Source: Candidatus Magasanikbacteria bacterium RIFCSPHIGHO2_01_FULL_41_23
Lineage (GTDB): Bacteria > Patescibacteria > ABY1 > Magasanikbacterales > UBA922
Direction: 5' to 3'
Length of the DNA stretch: 64,000 nt
NCBI GenBank assembly: GCA_001782805.1
Contig: MFPT01000003.1
Span: 1 to 64,000 of the forward strand
Positions 15,969 to 24,246 of the stretch are shown piece after piece. How positions within the stretch are numbered: the stretch's first letter is position 1; each line of letters begins with the position of its first letter. The notes beneath the pieces were generated by a model. The model was given only the letters and a program-made list of their open reading frames with translations. It was not told the origin of the DNA and did not search any database. Position numbers and translations under genes: made by a program.

Positions 15969-16450
15969 TTTTGGAACAATTTTTTTAAGATGTTAATGAC
16001 ATCTTTTTTTACCTGATCGTTGGATTCATAATGAATGACCGTCATGCCTGCTTCATTAGACGCATCAAGATTTTTTTTGTTATCGTCTATATACAAAATT
16101 TCTTCGGGCTTGAGATTGATTTTTTCCGCTATTATTTTGTATGTTTCAGTGTCATTCTTCTTTAATCCAAGACGGGCAGCACTAAAAATATATTTGAAAA
16201 TACCTTGCATTTTGGGTTGCAAGGCGGGATGTTCTTGAATATATTCTGATGTAAAAACATAAACAGGGATTTGCTCGCGGATGGTTTGGTAAAAAGCAAG
16301 TAAATCTTCATTTAATCGGAAATATTCCCAAAAATTGTAATCGCCGAGCCCTGACAAATTTCTGTGCAAAGCATTAAGCCCGCCAACGTAATTTTCATCG
16401 GCTGGAGATAAGATCACTCGGGAAAAATCACTAACCAATGCTTTTATCAT
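15965..16450 (-). CDS. HAD-like hydrolase, atypical nucleophile motif
   Basis: HAD-superfamily fold of 161 residues. Motif I is VSDFSRVIL, where the usual DxD has become D-F-S; motif II is FTSE (VYVFTSEYIQ), motif III a Lys in LGLKKND, and motif IV the acidic ILYIDDNKKNLDAS. Loss of the second Asp of DxD usually removes phosphatase activity, although some dehalogenase-type HADs also lack it. The ATG at 16450 is chosen because residue 1 then precedes the first strand. Substrate unknown. Confidence 0.82.
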   Translation of the reverse strand: MIKALVSDFSRVILSPADENYVGGLNALHRNLSGLGDYNFWEYFRLNEDLLAFYQTIREQIPVYVFTSEYIQEHPALQPKMQGIFKYIFSAARLGLKKNDTETYKIIAEKINLKPEEILYIDDNKKNLDASNEAGMTVIHYESNDQVKKDVINILKKLFQN

Positions 16451-16670
16451 ATGTTTATTTATTAACAATAAGTGAGGTTTGTATGTTGTTAATTGTATGT
16501 TTTGCCCAAGTTGATTGCTTTGTAGTAGGATGATCATTTAGGATTCTGTTTTTGAGTTTATATTTTGGATGAAACATAATGTGATGTCTTTGTTGGAGCA
16601 TATAACGTAATTTTGATTCGCGCAAAATTCGCGTAAAAAAATTTGGGTTATTTCTGCTGATAAATTTCCC

Positions 16671-17144
16671 TTAAATTAACTTATTAAAACCCTCTAATTC
16701 CAGAAGTGATTTTTTGGTTTTTAATGATCCGGAAAAACCGCCAAGTTTGCCATTTGATGTTATTACGCGGTGACAGGGGATAATAGTACACAGAGGATTT
16801 TTACCAGTGGCATTGCCGGCCGCGCGGTAAGCATTTTTGTGGCCGATTTTTTGTGTCAGTTTTTGGTATGACCAGGTTTTTCCATAAGGAATTTTTTTGA
16901 TCGCGCGCCAAATTTTTTCTTGGAATGCGGTGCCGGCAAAAGCGAGGGGAATATCAAATGAAGGGCGTGTTCCGGTAAAATATTCTTCCAGTTGGGAAAT
17001 GACGTGTTGTATAATTGGATTATGTTGCGACGCGGCACCTCGCCTGACAAAAGAAATCTTGGTGAGGGCTGAATCCGTTGCTGTGATTTTTAACCAACCA
17101 ACAGGGGAATGGTGGTAGGCGATGAAGGTGAGCCGCATATTCAT
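16671..17144 (-). CDS. ogt: methylated-DNA-protein cysteine methyltransferase
   Basis: Repairs O6-alkylguanine by irreversible transfer to an active-site Cys. The diagnostic motif IIPCHRVI is present at residues 117-124, with the HTH recognition part IPYGKTWSYQKLTQKIG and the Asn hinge NATGKNPLC. At 157 residues it is an Ogt/MGMT with a short N-terminal domain. The gap between this gene and the HAD gene (16451-16670) shows no further feature beyond a direct TTCGCG repeat. Confidence 0.95.
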   Translation of the reverse strand: MNMRLTFIAYHHSPVGWLKITATDSALTKISFVRRGAASQHNPIIQHVISQLEEYFTGTRPSFDIPLAFAGTAFQEKIWRAIKKIPYGKTWSYQKLTQKIGHKNAYRAAGNATGKNPLCTIIPCHRVITSNGKLGGFSGSLKTKKSLLELEGFNKLI

Positions 17145-17186
17145 TATGTGCTACGTCGGAGTCAACATAGTAGCAGTATTTTGGTT

Positions 17187-17222
17187 AGTATACTTGTAAG
17201 TAGTATACCGTACGAGTATACT
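17187..17222. repeat. three AGTATACY boxes upstream of ogt
   Basis: AGTATACT at 17187-17194, AGTATACC at 17202-17209 and AGTATACT at 17215-17222, roughly 13-15 bp apart and each palindromic at its core. They lie upstream of ogt on its transcribed strand and could be operator repeats or overlapping -10 boxes (TATACT). The rest of 17145-17310 shows nothing else. Confidence 0.45.
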
Positions 17223-17310
17223 AATCCTCATTAGTGATTTTTTTATTATATGTTAGCCAAAAAAACCATACTATTTTGGAATATTTTATCTATATGCCAA
17301 ATTTTTCGAT

Positions 17311-17346
17311 GAAGCCCTCGTGTGTCGCTAGCACAACGGGGGCTTC
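17311..17346 (-). terminator. GC-rich hairpin after the 53-aa gene
   Basis: GAAGCCC-CGTG pairs with its near-complement GGGGGCTTC across a short loop, 9 bp downstream of the small minus-strand gene. There is no strong U-tract, so termination efficiency is uncertain. Confidence 0.5.
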
Positions 17347-17354
17347 TGTTTGGT

Positions 17355-17516
17355 TCATCCCTTCGCCTCCTCTTGTTGAGGACTTCTGTCAAAGTAAAAG
17401 ATGTCGATCATCCCCACCGAACTGGTGCTGATGAACACCTCACCTGGCTTCAGCCCCTGCTGGTTGAGGAAATCAAGGGCGTACTTCGGAAGGCTGAGTC
17501 TTATGTGCTTCCACAT
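17355..17516 (-). CDS. 53-residue protein, GC-rich codons
   Basis: A short gene on the minus strand: it starts MWKHIRLSLPKYALDF, continues GLKPGEVFISTSSVGMIDIFYF and ends in an acidic/basic tail. Support comes from an unusually strong Shine-Dalgarno AAAGGAGAT seven or so bases before the ATG, G/C-ending codons throughout and a hairpin right behind the stop. No family is recognised. Composition and signal differ from the AT-rich, SD-poor neighbours and resemble the gene at 36549-37082, suggesting shared foreign origin. Plus-strand frames over the same DNA lack initiation signals. Confidence 0.65.
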   Translation of the reverse strand: MWKHIRLSLPKYALDFLNQQGLKPGEVFISTSSVGMIDIFYFDRSPQQEEAKG

Positions 17517-17589
17517 GACGAATCATCTCCTTTTTGTTCACTCTGAGCAAAAATAATATAACATGAAAAGAAAATTTTCAAAAGAGTTT

Positions 17590-18414
17590 TTATAAATTTG
17601 TGACTAATTTTGCCTCTAAAAATTCCATTATAAATTTTTTCATTTCAGGCCTGTCTGCAAAAGGATTTTTTCCTTTTGCATCATTTCCACAATAAGCGAA
17701 TCCCAGAAGATGTGCGGTAATGACTTCGCACATTTCTTCGCTTATAGCTGTTTTTTCTATATGAATATTCTCTGGATCTTTTTTAAATTTTCTGTCCGCG
17801 TCCCTGTATGTTCCTGCATACTCAGAAATTGGTGAGGATTGTTCTGCTAATTTTTGAAAATTTGAAATTGCTTCTGAACCGGTAATTAATTTTCCATCGG
17901 GAAATTTTAATGTGTAGTTTTGTATATAAAGCAGAGGTTGCACGATAGTATGGCCAACTTCATGAATAAATCCCTGTGAAGAAACCAGTTTTCGGACTTT
18001 TTCATTAGCCATTTCTTGTGGAATTTCATACAAGGAAATATCCGCCTTTAAAATCTTTGATTCTCCTAAATCTAAATGCATGTAATTAGTACGGGCTGGG
18101 ATTATTGAGGTGGGGGATAATGCGTCTGCTTGGTTGGCTGTATTTAGTTTTTCACCTGTTTGATCTTTGATAAACCATTCGGTTGGCTGGCCAATAATTT
18201 TTCTAAGAATTGATCTTTCTCTGGCATTTTCCGGAAACAAAAAGAAAAGGCGTCCTAGTTCTCGCGGGGATAATTCGATTAATTGTTGATTTTCAATAGG
18301 ATAGGGTAAGTCTGTATCAGCAAGATGCGGAGGCAATTCTATCCCAGAATTTCCATACCATTTTAAAGTTTCTGCCATGTCGAGACCCGGATTGTATACT
18401 TCATGTTCAGCCAT
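17590..18414 (-). CDS. putative zincin-type metallopeptidase
   Basis: Unfamiliar 274-residue protein whose only clear motif is HEVGHT (an HExxH zinc site, near residue 152) in GFIHEVGHTIVQPLLY. A candidate third ligand is the Glu-rich helix ISEEMCEVITAHLLGF about 75 residues later, a spacing compatible with gluzincin-like enzymes. There is no signal peptide or membrane segment, so it should be cytosolic. It follows folA by 11 bp and is probably the last gene of the dTTP/ribosomal operon. Peptidase activity is inference from the motif. Confidence 0.65.
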   Translation of the reverse strand: MAEHEVYNPGLDMAETLKWYGNSGIELPPHLADTDLPYPIENQQLIELSPRELGRLFFLFPENARERSILRKIIGQPTEWFIKDQTGEKLNTANQADALSPTSIIPARTNYMHLDLGESKILKADISLYEIPQEMANEKVRKLVSSQGFIHEVGHTIVQPLLYIQNYTLKFPDGKLITGSEAISNFQKLAEQSSPISEYAGTYRDADRKFKKDPENIHIEKTAISEEMCEVITAHLLGFAYCGNDAKGKNPFADRPEMKKFIMEFLEAKLVTNL

Positions 18415-18425
18415 ATGTGGTTTGT

Positions 18426-18902
18426 CTATGAAATTTTTATATAAGTAAAAAATCCAAATCCTTCGTGTTCTTCCCGTTCGGTTTCACGCCAAATGTTTTT
18501 ATCAATCTCCGGGAAAAAAGCGTCGCCGTCAATTATTTGGTGAATTTCGGTGATGTATAATGTATCGGCCGCGTCAATTGTTTGGCGATAAATTTCCGCG
18601 CCGCCAATGACCATTATTTCTTCGGCTTGATGCGCGGCGATTGCGTCGGAGATAGTAGTGTAAATTTTTACTCCGGCCGGGACAACATAATCGGTTTGGC
18701 GAGTAATGACAATGTTCGTTCGTTTTGGTAATGGGCGGAATTTTTCCGGCAAAGATTCCCAGGTTTTGCGACCCATTAAAACAGTTTTACCCAGAGTCAG
18801 TTTTTTGAAGTGCGCCAGATCTTCAGGCAAATACCAAGGGAGAGCGCCACTTTTGCCAATGCAATTATTGGCCGCGATCGCGGCGATGAGGGATAAAGAC
18901 AT
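18426..18902 (-). CDS. folA: dihydrofolate reductase
   Basis: Regenerates tetrahydrofolate consumed by ThyA. Substrate/NADPH motifs are in place: SLIAAIAANNCIGKSGALPWYLPEDL (split over residues 3-27), the Asp at the active site in PEDLAHFKKLT, GKTVLMGRKTWESLP, and VIGGAEIYRQ. 158 residues is normal. It lies 28 bp after thyA. Confidence 0.97.
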   Translation of the reverse strand: MSLSLIAAIAANNCIGKSGALPWYLPEDLAHFKKLTLGKTVLMGRKTWESLPEKFRPLPKRTNIVITRQTDYVVPAGVKIYTTISDAIAAHQAEEIMVIGGAEIYRQTIDAADTLYITEIHQIIDGDAFFPEIDKNIWRETEREEHEGFGFFTYIKIS

Positions 18903-18930
18903 AGAAAAAATTAAAACTCTAATTCATTTA

Positions 18931-19803
18931 TTAGACCGCAATTTCAAAACCAATCCGCGGATGACTGGCATAACTGATAACTTTGGTATCATCGTATTTC
19001 CAATTGAAAATTGAAGTAAAATTTTCAGTTTCCAAATGAGCGAGTGGATATTGATTTGGGTCGCGGTTTAATTGTTCGCGCGCGCCGTCAAGATGATTTT
19101 TGTAAATGTGCACATCAGCCAAAAAACCAACGAGTTTGCCTTCTTTGAGTCCGGTTTCTTTGGCCAGTAAATGTAAAAGTAACGCATAACTCGCTATATT
19201 AAATGGCAAGCCAAGCATGGTATCTACGGAACGTTGATTCCATAATAAATTTAATCGTCCGTTAATAACCGTCACTTGATACGAATAATGGCAAGGCGGC
19301 AAAGCCATTTCTCCCAACATAGTCGCGTTCCAAGAATTAACAATCATGCGACGATCATTGGAATTTGATTTGAGAGTTTCAATTACGCGTTGGAGTTGAT
19401 CTACGCCTTGGCCAGTGTAATTTGTGTCATAATTATAATAAGACGCGCCAAAATGTCGCCATTGGAAACCATAAACTGGACCGAGATCGCGTTCTTCATT
19501 CATTCTTTTTTTACTACCTTCATCGTGTCCATACGGCGCTTTGCTTGGCCGTGCCCATTCATCCCAGATATGATTATTGCGATCGCGAAGCCATTGTTTG
19601 TCCGTGATGCCTTTAATAAAAAATTCTAATTCACTGGCAATTATTTTGAATGGCATTTTTTTTGTGGTTAAAAGCGGGAAGCCTTTGGCCATATCATGTT
19701 CAAAAATTGCGCCCGCAATGGCGATCGTGCCTACGCCTGTGCGATCATCTTTAACTTCGCCAGTTTCCAGAATTTTTTTAACAATATCCAAATAGGCTTG
19801 CAT
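18931..19803 (-). CDS. thyA: thymidylate synthase
   Basis: Methylates dUMP to dTMP with methylene-tetrahydrofolate. The catalytic Cys lies in LPPCHYSYQV; other signatures are DRTGVGT, the phosphate-binding SNDRRMIVNSWN, QRSVDTMLGLPFNIASY and the C-terminal HPRIGFEIAV. The ATG at 19803 (MQAYLDIV) is chosen over a TTG 27 bp upstream because the latter overlaps dut. Part of a run that turns dCMP and dUTP into dTMP. Confidence 0.97.
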   Translation of the reverse strand: MQAYLDIVKKILETGEVKDDRTGVGTIAIAGAIFEHDMAKGFPLLTTKKMPFKIIASELEFFIKGITDKQWLRDRNNHIWDEWARPSKAPYGHDEGSKKRMNEERDLGPVYGFQWRHFGASYYNYDTNYTGQGVDQLQRVIETLKSNSNDRRMIVNSWNATMLGEMALPPCHYSYQVTVINGRLNLLWNQRSVDTMLGLPFNIASYALLLHLLAKETGLKEGKLVGFLADVHIYKNHLDGAREQLNRDPNQYPLAHLETENFTSIFNWKYDDTKVISYASHPRIGFEIAV

Positions 19804-19813
19804 AAAATTTTTG

Positions 19814-20242
19814 TTATCCGGTACTGCCAAATCCGCCGCGATTTGGTTCGGTCATTTCCACGACTTCTTCCCATTCCATTTGATCAACGCGCAAAAATGC
19901 GGCTTGGCCAACACGTTCCCCACGTTCAACATGCACTTCACTATCCGTAAAATTATACACTTGATACAAAATTTCATCGGCTGGCCCGCAATAATCTTGG
20001 TCAATAATGCCAAAGCCCTGCAACAGTGACAAGCCTTTTTTAATCGCTGTGCTGGAGCGCGTGACAATAGCTAGTAAATATCCAGTCGGAATTTTTATTA
20101 TTAAATTGGTCGGAATTTTGGCAATGGTTTTGGCCGGAATTATAATGTCAATTCGGCTGTATAAATCAAAAGCGGCTGCGCCTAGGGTTTGATAAGCGGG
20201 CAAAGGCAGGGAAGTGTCAACTCGTTTTATTTTAATTAACAC
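19814..20242 (-). CDS. dut: dUTP diphosphatase (dUTPase)
   Basis: Hydrolyses dUTP to dUMP, limiting uracil in DNA and feeding ThyA. The five trimeric-dUTPase motifs are recognisable: GAAAFDLYS, VTRSSTAIKKG, GFGIIDQDYCG (catalytic Asp), GERVGQAAF and NRGGFGSTG. The third position of motif II (RSST) and DQDYCG deviate slightly from the E. coli type. Start is a GTG at 20242, one base after the preceding stop. Confidence 0.92.
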   Translation of the reverse strand: MLIKIKRVDTSLPLPAYQTLGAAAFDLYSRIDIIIPAKTIAKIPTNLIIKIPTGYLLAIVTRSSTAIKKGLSLLQGFGIIDQDYCGPADEILYQVYNFTDSEVHVERGERVGQAAFLRVDQMEWEEVVEMTEPNRGGFGSTG

Positions 20243-20243
20243 A

Positions 20244-20798
20244 CTAATTAATTTTTTTTATAATTTCTTCAATTTGCGCAAATAATTCTTCTTTGGTTCC
20301 ATTGTTATCAATCGTAAAATCAGTCTCCGCCGCGATTTCTTTTATTTTTTGTTCTGATTCTTGCTGACCTTCCGCTTGAAATTCTTCCCATGTTTTTTGG
20401 GCATCATCCGGATTTTCGTGGCGTTGAATAATTCGTTCAAAACGAGTTCGTTCATTTGTGTTTATGGCAATCATATGAAAACTTTCTAGTTTACGAAGAT
20501 ATACAATATCACTCGGCCGACGGATACCCTCGGTAATAATAATTGAGGCATTTGACGCGGCCACATCTTGGGCAATGACTTTGGACATAATATCTTCGCC
20601 ATAGGTTTGGCGTACAAAAGTGGACAGACTCTGCAAATTGGCGCGTTCCGGCTCCACATGAATACGTTTTAGAATATCGCGGAGCATATCAGAAAAACGA
20701 AAAGTCACGGCATTATGCTTTTCTTTTAGATATTCAGTAACGGTTGATTTTCCGGCTGCCATTTCACCGGCTAGACCAAGGATTATTTTATTTTCCAT
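20244..20798 (-). CDS. P-loop nucleotide kinase-like protein
   Basis: A 184-residue P-loop kinase: Walker A GLAGEMAAGKSTVTEYL at residues 7-23, a DSR/R-like adenine contact RTRFERIIQRHE near 118, and a strand IIITEGIRR in place of a Walker B. The family resembles dephospho-CoA kinase / AAA-type (deoxy)nucleoside monophosphate kinases. Placement between dCMP deaminase and dut suggests a deoxynucleotide kinase, but the substrate is not shown. ATG 20798 is chosen to place the P-loop at the N-terminus. Confidence 0.8.
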   Translation of the reverse strand: MENKIILGLAGEMAAGKSTVTEYLKEKHNAVTFRFSDMLRDILKRIHVEPERANLQSLSTFVRQTYGEDIMSKVIAQDVAASNASIIITEGIRRPSDIVYLRKLESFHMIAINTNERTRFERIIQRHENPDDAQKTWEEFQAEGQQESEQKIKEIAAETDFTIDNNGTKEELFAQIEEIIKKIN

Positions 20799-20799
20799 A

Positions 20800-21273
20800 T
20801 TATTTTTCTTGCGCCCATTCAGAAACATATTGCCGATATTTCACCTTAGCTGCGTCAAATAAACGACGTGCGGCCACAAATACATCCACTTCATGATATT
20901 TGTCACTTTCAAAAATAACTTCCACAATGCCATTTTGGATCAATGCTTTGGCGCATTCATTGCAGGGAAATAAGGTTGAATACAATTTTCCGCCTTTGGT
21001 GGAAACATTGGAATTATAAATTGCGTTTTCTTCGGCATGACAAACATACGCGTATTTGGTGTTGAGAAAATCACCTTCGCGTTCCCAAGTCAGTTGGTCG
21101 TTTTCAATTCCGCGAGGCAGACCGTTATAGCCAAGACCAACGACAACATTGTTTTGGTCCACCACGACTGCTCCAACTTGGGTGCTGGGATCTTTGGAAC
21201 GTTCGGCAATGACCCTCGCCATGCGCATAAAACATTCGTCCCAAGAAATGTAATTTTGGCGTGCGGTCTGCAT
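20800..21273 (-). CDS. dCMP deaminase
   Basis: Deaminates dCMP to dUMP, the substrate of ThyA. Zinc-site motifs HAEENAIYN (His and catalytic Glu, about residue 71) and PCNECAKALIQ (two Cys, about 98) are those of the ComEB/dCMP-deaminase family, with the preceding DPSTQVGAVVVD and GYNGLPRG. 157 residues. Its end overlaps the start region of the kinase gene by spacing of only 1 bp. Confidence 0.95.
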   Translation of the reverse strand: MQTARQNYISWDECFMRMARVIAERSKDPSTQVGAVVVDQNNVVVGLGYNGLPRGIENDQLTWEREGDFLNTKYAYVCHAEENAIYNSNVSTKGGKLYSTLFPCNECAKALIQNGIVEVIFESDKYHEVDVFVAARRLFDAAKVKYRQYVSEWAQEK

Positions 21274-21287
21274 AAATTCAGTGTATT

Positions 21288-21971
21288 TTATTGTACCACT
21301 TCCACTTTTACACTCGGACCCATGGCACTGGTCAGAAATAAGGCTTTGAGATAAGTTCCTTTGGTGCCATTTGGCTTAACACGTTTGAGCGCGTCCACAA
21401 AAGCCGTAATATTTTCTTTTAATTGCGCATCGGTAAAGCTAACTTTGCCAATAGCTTGATGCACATTGGCACCACTGTCGTTTTTAAATGCGGCTTTGCC
21501 TTTTTTCAGTTCAGTCACTAATTTTTTAATATCAGTGCCAACTGTGTCGGTTTTGGGATTAGGCATCAAGCCTTTTGGCCCCAGAATTTTCGCGGCCATG
21601 GCCATTTTTGGCATCATGTCCGGAGTGGCCACGGCGATATCAAATTCAATTTTAAGAGAGCCATCTTTGATTTTTTTAATTTCTTCTTCGCCGTAAACAA
21701 AATCCGCGCCGGCTTCTTGCGCGCTTTTTTCATTGTTTGTGCCAACGAAAGCGGCGATTTTTTTGGTTTTTCCCGTGCCGTGCGGCAAATTCACTGTTGC
21801 GCGAATTTGTTGGTCACTTTTGGCCGGATCAATTCCCAAACAAACATGAACTTCAACCGAAGCATCAAATTTTACTGTACTGGTTTGTTTGACGAGCGTT
21901 ATGGCTTCGTCGAGTTGGTAGATTTTGGTCTTATCGACCAAGGCAATGGCTGTCTGCATGCGTTTTGACAT
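21288..21971 (-). CDS. rplA: 50S ribosomal protein L1
   Basis: Binds the L1 stalk of 23S rRNA. Typical segments: FDASVEVHVCLGIDPAKSDQ, VNLPHGTGKTKKIAAF, MPKMAMAAKILGPKGLMPNP and GKVSFTDAQLKENITAF. ATG 21971 gives 227 residues, the normal size. L1 is separated from L11 by ldh, which is unusual. Presence of L1 is informative because some CPR lineages lack it. Confidence 0.97.
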   Translation of the reverse strand: MSKRMQTAIALVDKTKIYQLDEAITLVKQTSTVKFDASVEVHVCLGIDPAKSDQQIRATVNLPHGTGKTKKIAAFVGTNNEKSAQEAGADFVYGEEEIKKIKDGSLKIEFDIAVATPDMMPKMAMAAKILGPKGLMPNPKTDTVGTDIKKLVTELKKGKAAFKNDSGANVHQAIGKVSFTDAQLKENITAFVDALKRVKPNGTKGTYLKALFLTSAMGPSVKVEVVQ

Positions 21972-21995
21972 AGTATTCTTAATTGTGGTCATAGC

Positions 21996-22029
21996 CCCTA
22001 AATGGTTAGGGTTCCACATAAATAATGTG
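21996..22029 (-). promoter_or_regulatory. hairpins in the rplA leader
   Basis: Two short perfect hairpins lie 25-58 nt upstream of rplA: CCCTAA/TTAGGG (21996-22011) and CACAT/ATGTG (22015-22029). L1 operons often carry an L1-binding mimic in their leader; these are candidates, but the L1-motif loop is not identified. Confidence 0.4.
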
Positions 22030-22058
22030 TCTATTTATATCGCAGTTAAGGCTTTTTG

Positions 22059-22988
22059 TCAAACTTCGTATTTTTTTAACATGGCCGCAGAGGCCGTTAA
22101 TTTCTTTTGTTCTTGTTTTGAGAGAATCAGAGGCCAAATTTTTTCCACACCAGCGCGACCCAAAATAGCGGGCACTCCAAGTACAATGTTGTCCACGTCG
22201 TTCCAATTCTCAACCAATATACTTATCGGTAAAATTTTTTTCTGATCAAACAGTACTGCCTCGATAATGTCTGCCGTGATGAGACCGATTCCATAGAATG
22301 TCGCGTTTTTGCGACTGATAATTTCATAGGCTTCTTGACGCACTCGTGTTTCAATTTCAGTGCGAGCATGGGCTGTAAGTAATTTGAGTTTGGCAGTCGG
22401 AATTCCTCCGATTGTGACTGAGCTCCATGCTACAAATTCACTGTTGCCATGTTCACCGAGCACAAAACCGTGGACATTTTGGGCACTGATTTTAAATAAG
22501 TGCGACAATTCAGTGCGTAGGCGGGCAGTATCGAGTGCAGTGCCGGTTCCAAATACACGACCCCGCGGCAATTGTGTAAGACGAATTGCTTCTGCTGTAA
22601 GCGCATCCACTGGGTTGGCCACAATAATAACTATGGCCGTGTTTTTAAATCGTGCAATTTTTTTAAAAACTGATTTTAAGATATTGCGATTTTTTGTCGC
22701 CAGGTCCAGACGTGTTTCGCCCGGTGCTTGTGGCGCGCCGGCTGTGTACACAATAATATCGGCGTCGCGGGCGCTCGCAAAATCCGTGCCTTTTACGCAG
22801 CCTGTTTCCACAAAACACATACCATCAGCGATATCCATTACTTCGCCTTCTTCTTTTTTTACATTAATATCAATCAAACTGATTTCTGCCGCGAGATTTT
22901 TGAGAGTCGCGACATAGGCGATTGTCGAACCGACTGAACCAGCGCCGATAATTGCGATTTTAGTGGCCAAAGGCTTTTTGTTATCCAT
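22059..22988 (-). CDS. ldh: L-lactate dehydrogenase
   Basis: Reduces pyruvate to lactate and re-oxidises NADH from glycolysis. The NAD-binding KIAIIGAGSVGSTIAYV is at the N-terminus; the substrate loop APQAPGETRLDL carries Gln (lactate specificity) rather than Arg (malate), and the catalytic GEHGNSEFVAWS holds the active-site His. 309 residues. The gene sits between rplK and rplA behind its own terminator, with TATACT just before, suggesting independent expression inside a ribosomal operon. Confidence 0.93.
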   Translation of the reverse strand: MDNKKPLATKIAIIGAGSVGSTIAYVATLKNLAAEISLIDINVKKEEGEVMDIADGMCFVETGCVKGTDFASARDADIIVYTAGAPQAPGETRLDLATKNRNILKSVFKKIARFKNTAIVIIVANPVDALTAEAIRLTQLPRGRVFGTGTALDTARLRTELSHLFKISAQNVHGFVLGEHGNSEFVAWSSVTIGGIPTAKLKLLTAHARTEIETRVRQEAYEIISRKNATFYGIGLITADIIEAVLFDQKKILPISILVENWNDVDNIVLGVPAILGRAGVEKIWPLILSKQEQKKLTASAAMLKKYEV

Positions 22989-23029
22989 AAAATTTTTTAT
23001 AATCTGAATAATTTCAGATTTAGTATACA

Positions 23030-23052
23030 AAAAACTCGCGGAATAAGCGAGC
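23030..23052 (-). terminator. terminator after rplK
   Basis: On the minus strand CTCGC and GCGAG pair around a 7-nt loop and are followed by TTTTTT. It ends the rplK transcript upstream of ldh. A TATACT box immediately follows on the same strand. Confidence 0.85.
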
Positions 23053-23085
23053 TTTTGTACGGATTTGATTTTCAGAGGTTAATTT

Positions 23086-23508
23086 TTATTCGACAGTAAC
23101 GCCCATTTGTTTGGCCGTACCTTCCACCATTTTCATGGCTCCCTCTACAGTATTACTGTTCAAATCTGACATTTTTTTTTCGGCAATTTCACGAACTTGT
23201 TTTTTGCTGATTTTACCAACTTTATTTTTGTTTGGAGTACCCGAGCCTTTTTTAATGTTGGCTGCCATTTTAATGAGCTCGGAAACCGGTGCCACTTTCA
23301 TGATAAAAGTAAAACTGCGATCTTCGTATACCGTAATTATTACGGGGACGATTTCGCCTTTACGATCTTGGGTTTTTTCATTGAATTCTTTACAAAAACC
23401 TTGAATGTTGACGCCATGCTGGCCAAGCGCCGGACCGACCGGAGGCGCTGGATTGGCCGCTCCGCCCACGATTTGTAGTTTAATCTGCGCGTTAATTTTT
23501 TTTGCCAT
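23086..23508 (-). CDS. rplK: 50S ribosomal protein L11
   Basis: L11 forms the GTPase-associated region with 23S rRNA. The N-terminal GGAANPAPPVGPALGQHGVN and the C-terminal RNA-binding part VREIAEKKMSDLNS with MKMVEGTAKQMGVTVE are standard; 140 residues. It is preceded by a 107-bp inverted-repeat element instead of directly following nusG. Confidence 0.98.
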   Translation of the reverse strand: MAKKINAQIKLQIVGGAANPAPPVGPALGQHGVNIQGFCKEFNEKTQDRKGEIVPVIITVYEDRSFTFIMKVAPVSELIKMAANIKKGSGTPNKNKVGKISKKQVREIAEKKMSDLNSNTVEGAMKMVEGTAKQMGVTVE

Positions 23509-23523
23509 ATTGTATTTAGATTC

Positions 23524-23630
23524 GTAATAGTATATTAAATTTTATTACCTGCGGATTCGCAGGCCGCTCGCCTAACAACTGGCTCGCTGTCGCACACTGT
23601 CCTCGGTAACAAAATTTAATATACTATTAC
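23524..23630. repeat. 107-bp element with 26-bp terminal inverted repeats
   Basis: The first and last 26 bp are inverted copies with one mismatch (GTAATAGTATATTAAATTTT at the left, continuing RTTACC). The GC-rich centre contains CTGCG-GATT-CGCAG and the box CGCCTAAC, also found in attC-like sites B and D. It lies between nusG and rplK. The arm read toward rplK contains TATACT, so it may provide a promoter. It looks like a MITE or a structured RNA. Confidence 0.75.
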
Positions 23631-23644
23631 TTTATTATTTTGGT

Positions 23645-23686
23645 AAAAACTGTTGAGAAGCCCTTGATACAAGATCAAGGCAACAG
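23645..23686 (-). terminator. terminator after nusG
   Basis: On the minus strand, CTGTTG...CAACAG encloses CCTTGAT/ATCAAGG, followed by TTTTT. It lies 8 bp after the nusG stop codon. Confidence 0.75.
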
Positions 23687-23693
23687 AGAATAC

Positions 23694-24239
23694 TTATATT
23701 TTTTTAACTTGTAGCGCATCCAATTCCACCGGAGTTTCGCGACCGAACATATTTACCAGCACTTTTATTTTACCGCGTGATTCATCAACCGCGTTTACTT
23801 TACCTTCAAAATTTTTGAATGGACCGTCAATGATTTTGACCGGATCGTTTATTGCCACATCAATTTTGTGCGTGGGCATTTCTACGGTGATGCGATTCAT
23901 CAGCGCTGTCATTTCTTTTTCATCAATCGGAGTTGGGACAGTTCCCGAACCCACAAAACCGGTGACGTTCGGAGTATTGCGGACAACATACCACGAATCA
24001 TCGGTCACGATCATTTGTACGAGCACATATCCGGGAAAGATTTTTTCTTCGATGACGTTGCGCTTGCCGCCTTTGATTTTTATTTTTTTTTCTTTGGGCA
24101 CCATTACTTCGGCGATTTTGTCTTGCATATCAAAAGACTCAATGCGTTGTTCCAAATTGTGTTTTACATTTTCTTCGTAACCGCTGTAGGTGTGAATCAC
24201 ATACCAGCGCATTCCCAGATTGGGATTTTGTTTTCCCAT
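23694..24239 (-). CDS. nusG: transcription termination/antitermination factor NusG
   Basis: NusG binds RNA polymerase and couples it to ribosomes or Rho. The NGN domain begins MRWYVIHTYSGYEENVKHNL and has KIFPGYVLVQM and the pre-KOW region NVTGFVGSG; the C-terminal KOW is VKIIDGPFKNFEGKV. 181 residues from ATG 24239, with an N-terminal extension of about ten residues. secE is 7 bp upstream, the classical order. Confidence 0.98.
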   Translation of the reverse strand: MGKQNPNLGMRWYVIHTYSGYEENVKHNLEQRIESFDMQDKIAEVMVPKEKKIKIKGGKRNVIEEKIFPGYVLVQMIVTDDSWYVVRNTPNVTGFVGSGTVPTPIDEKEMTALMNRITVEMPTHKIDVAINDPVKIIDGPFKNFEGKVNAVDESRGKIKVLVNMFGRETPVELDALQVKKI

Positions 24240-24246
24240 AGACAAA

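Noticed and set aside
17234..17546. Plus-strand frames of 65 and 74 residues
   Set aside because: Antisense to the 53-residue minus-strand gene, which has the strong Shine-Dalgarno, sensible codons and hairpin.
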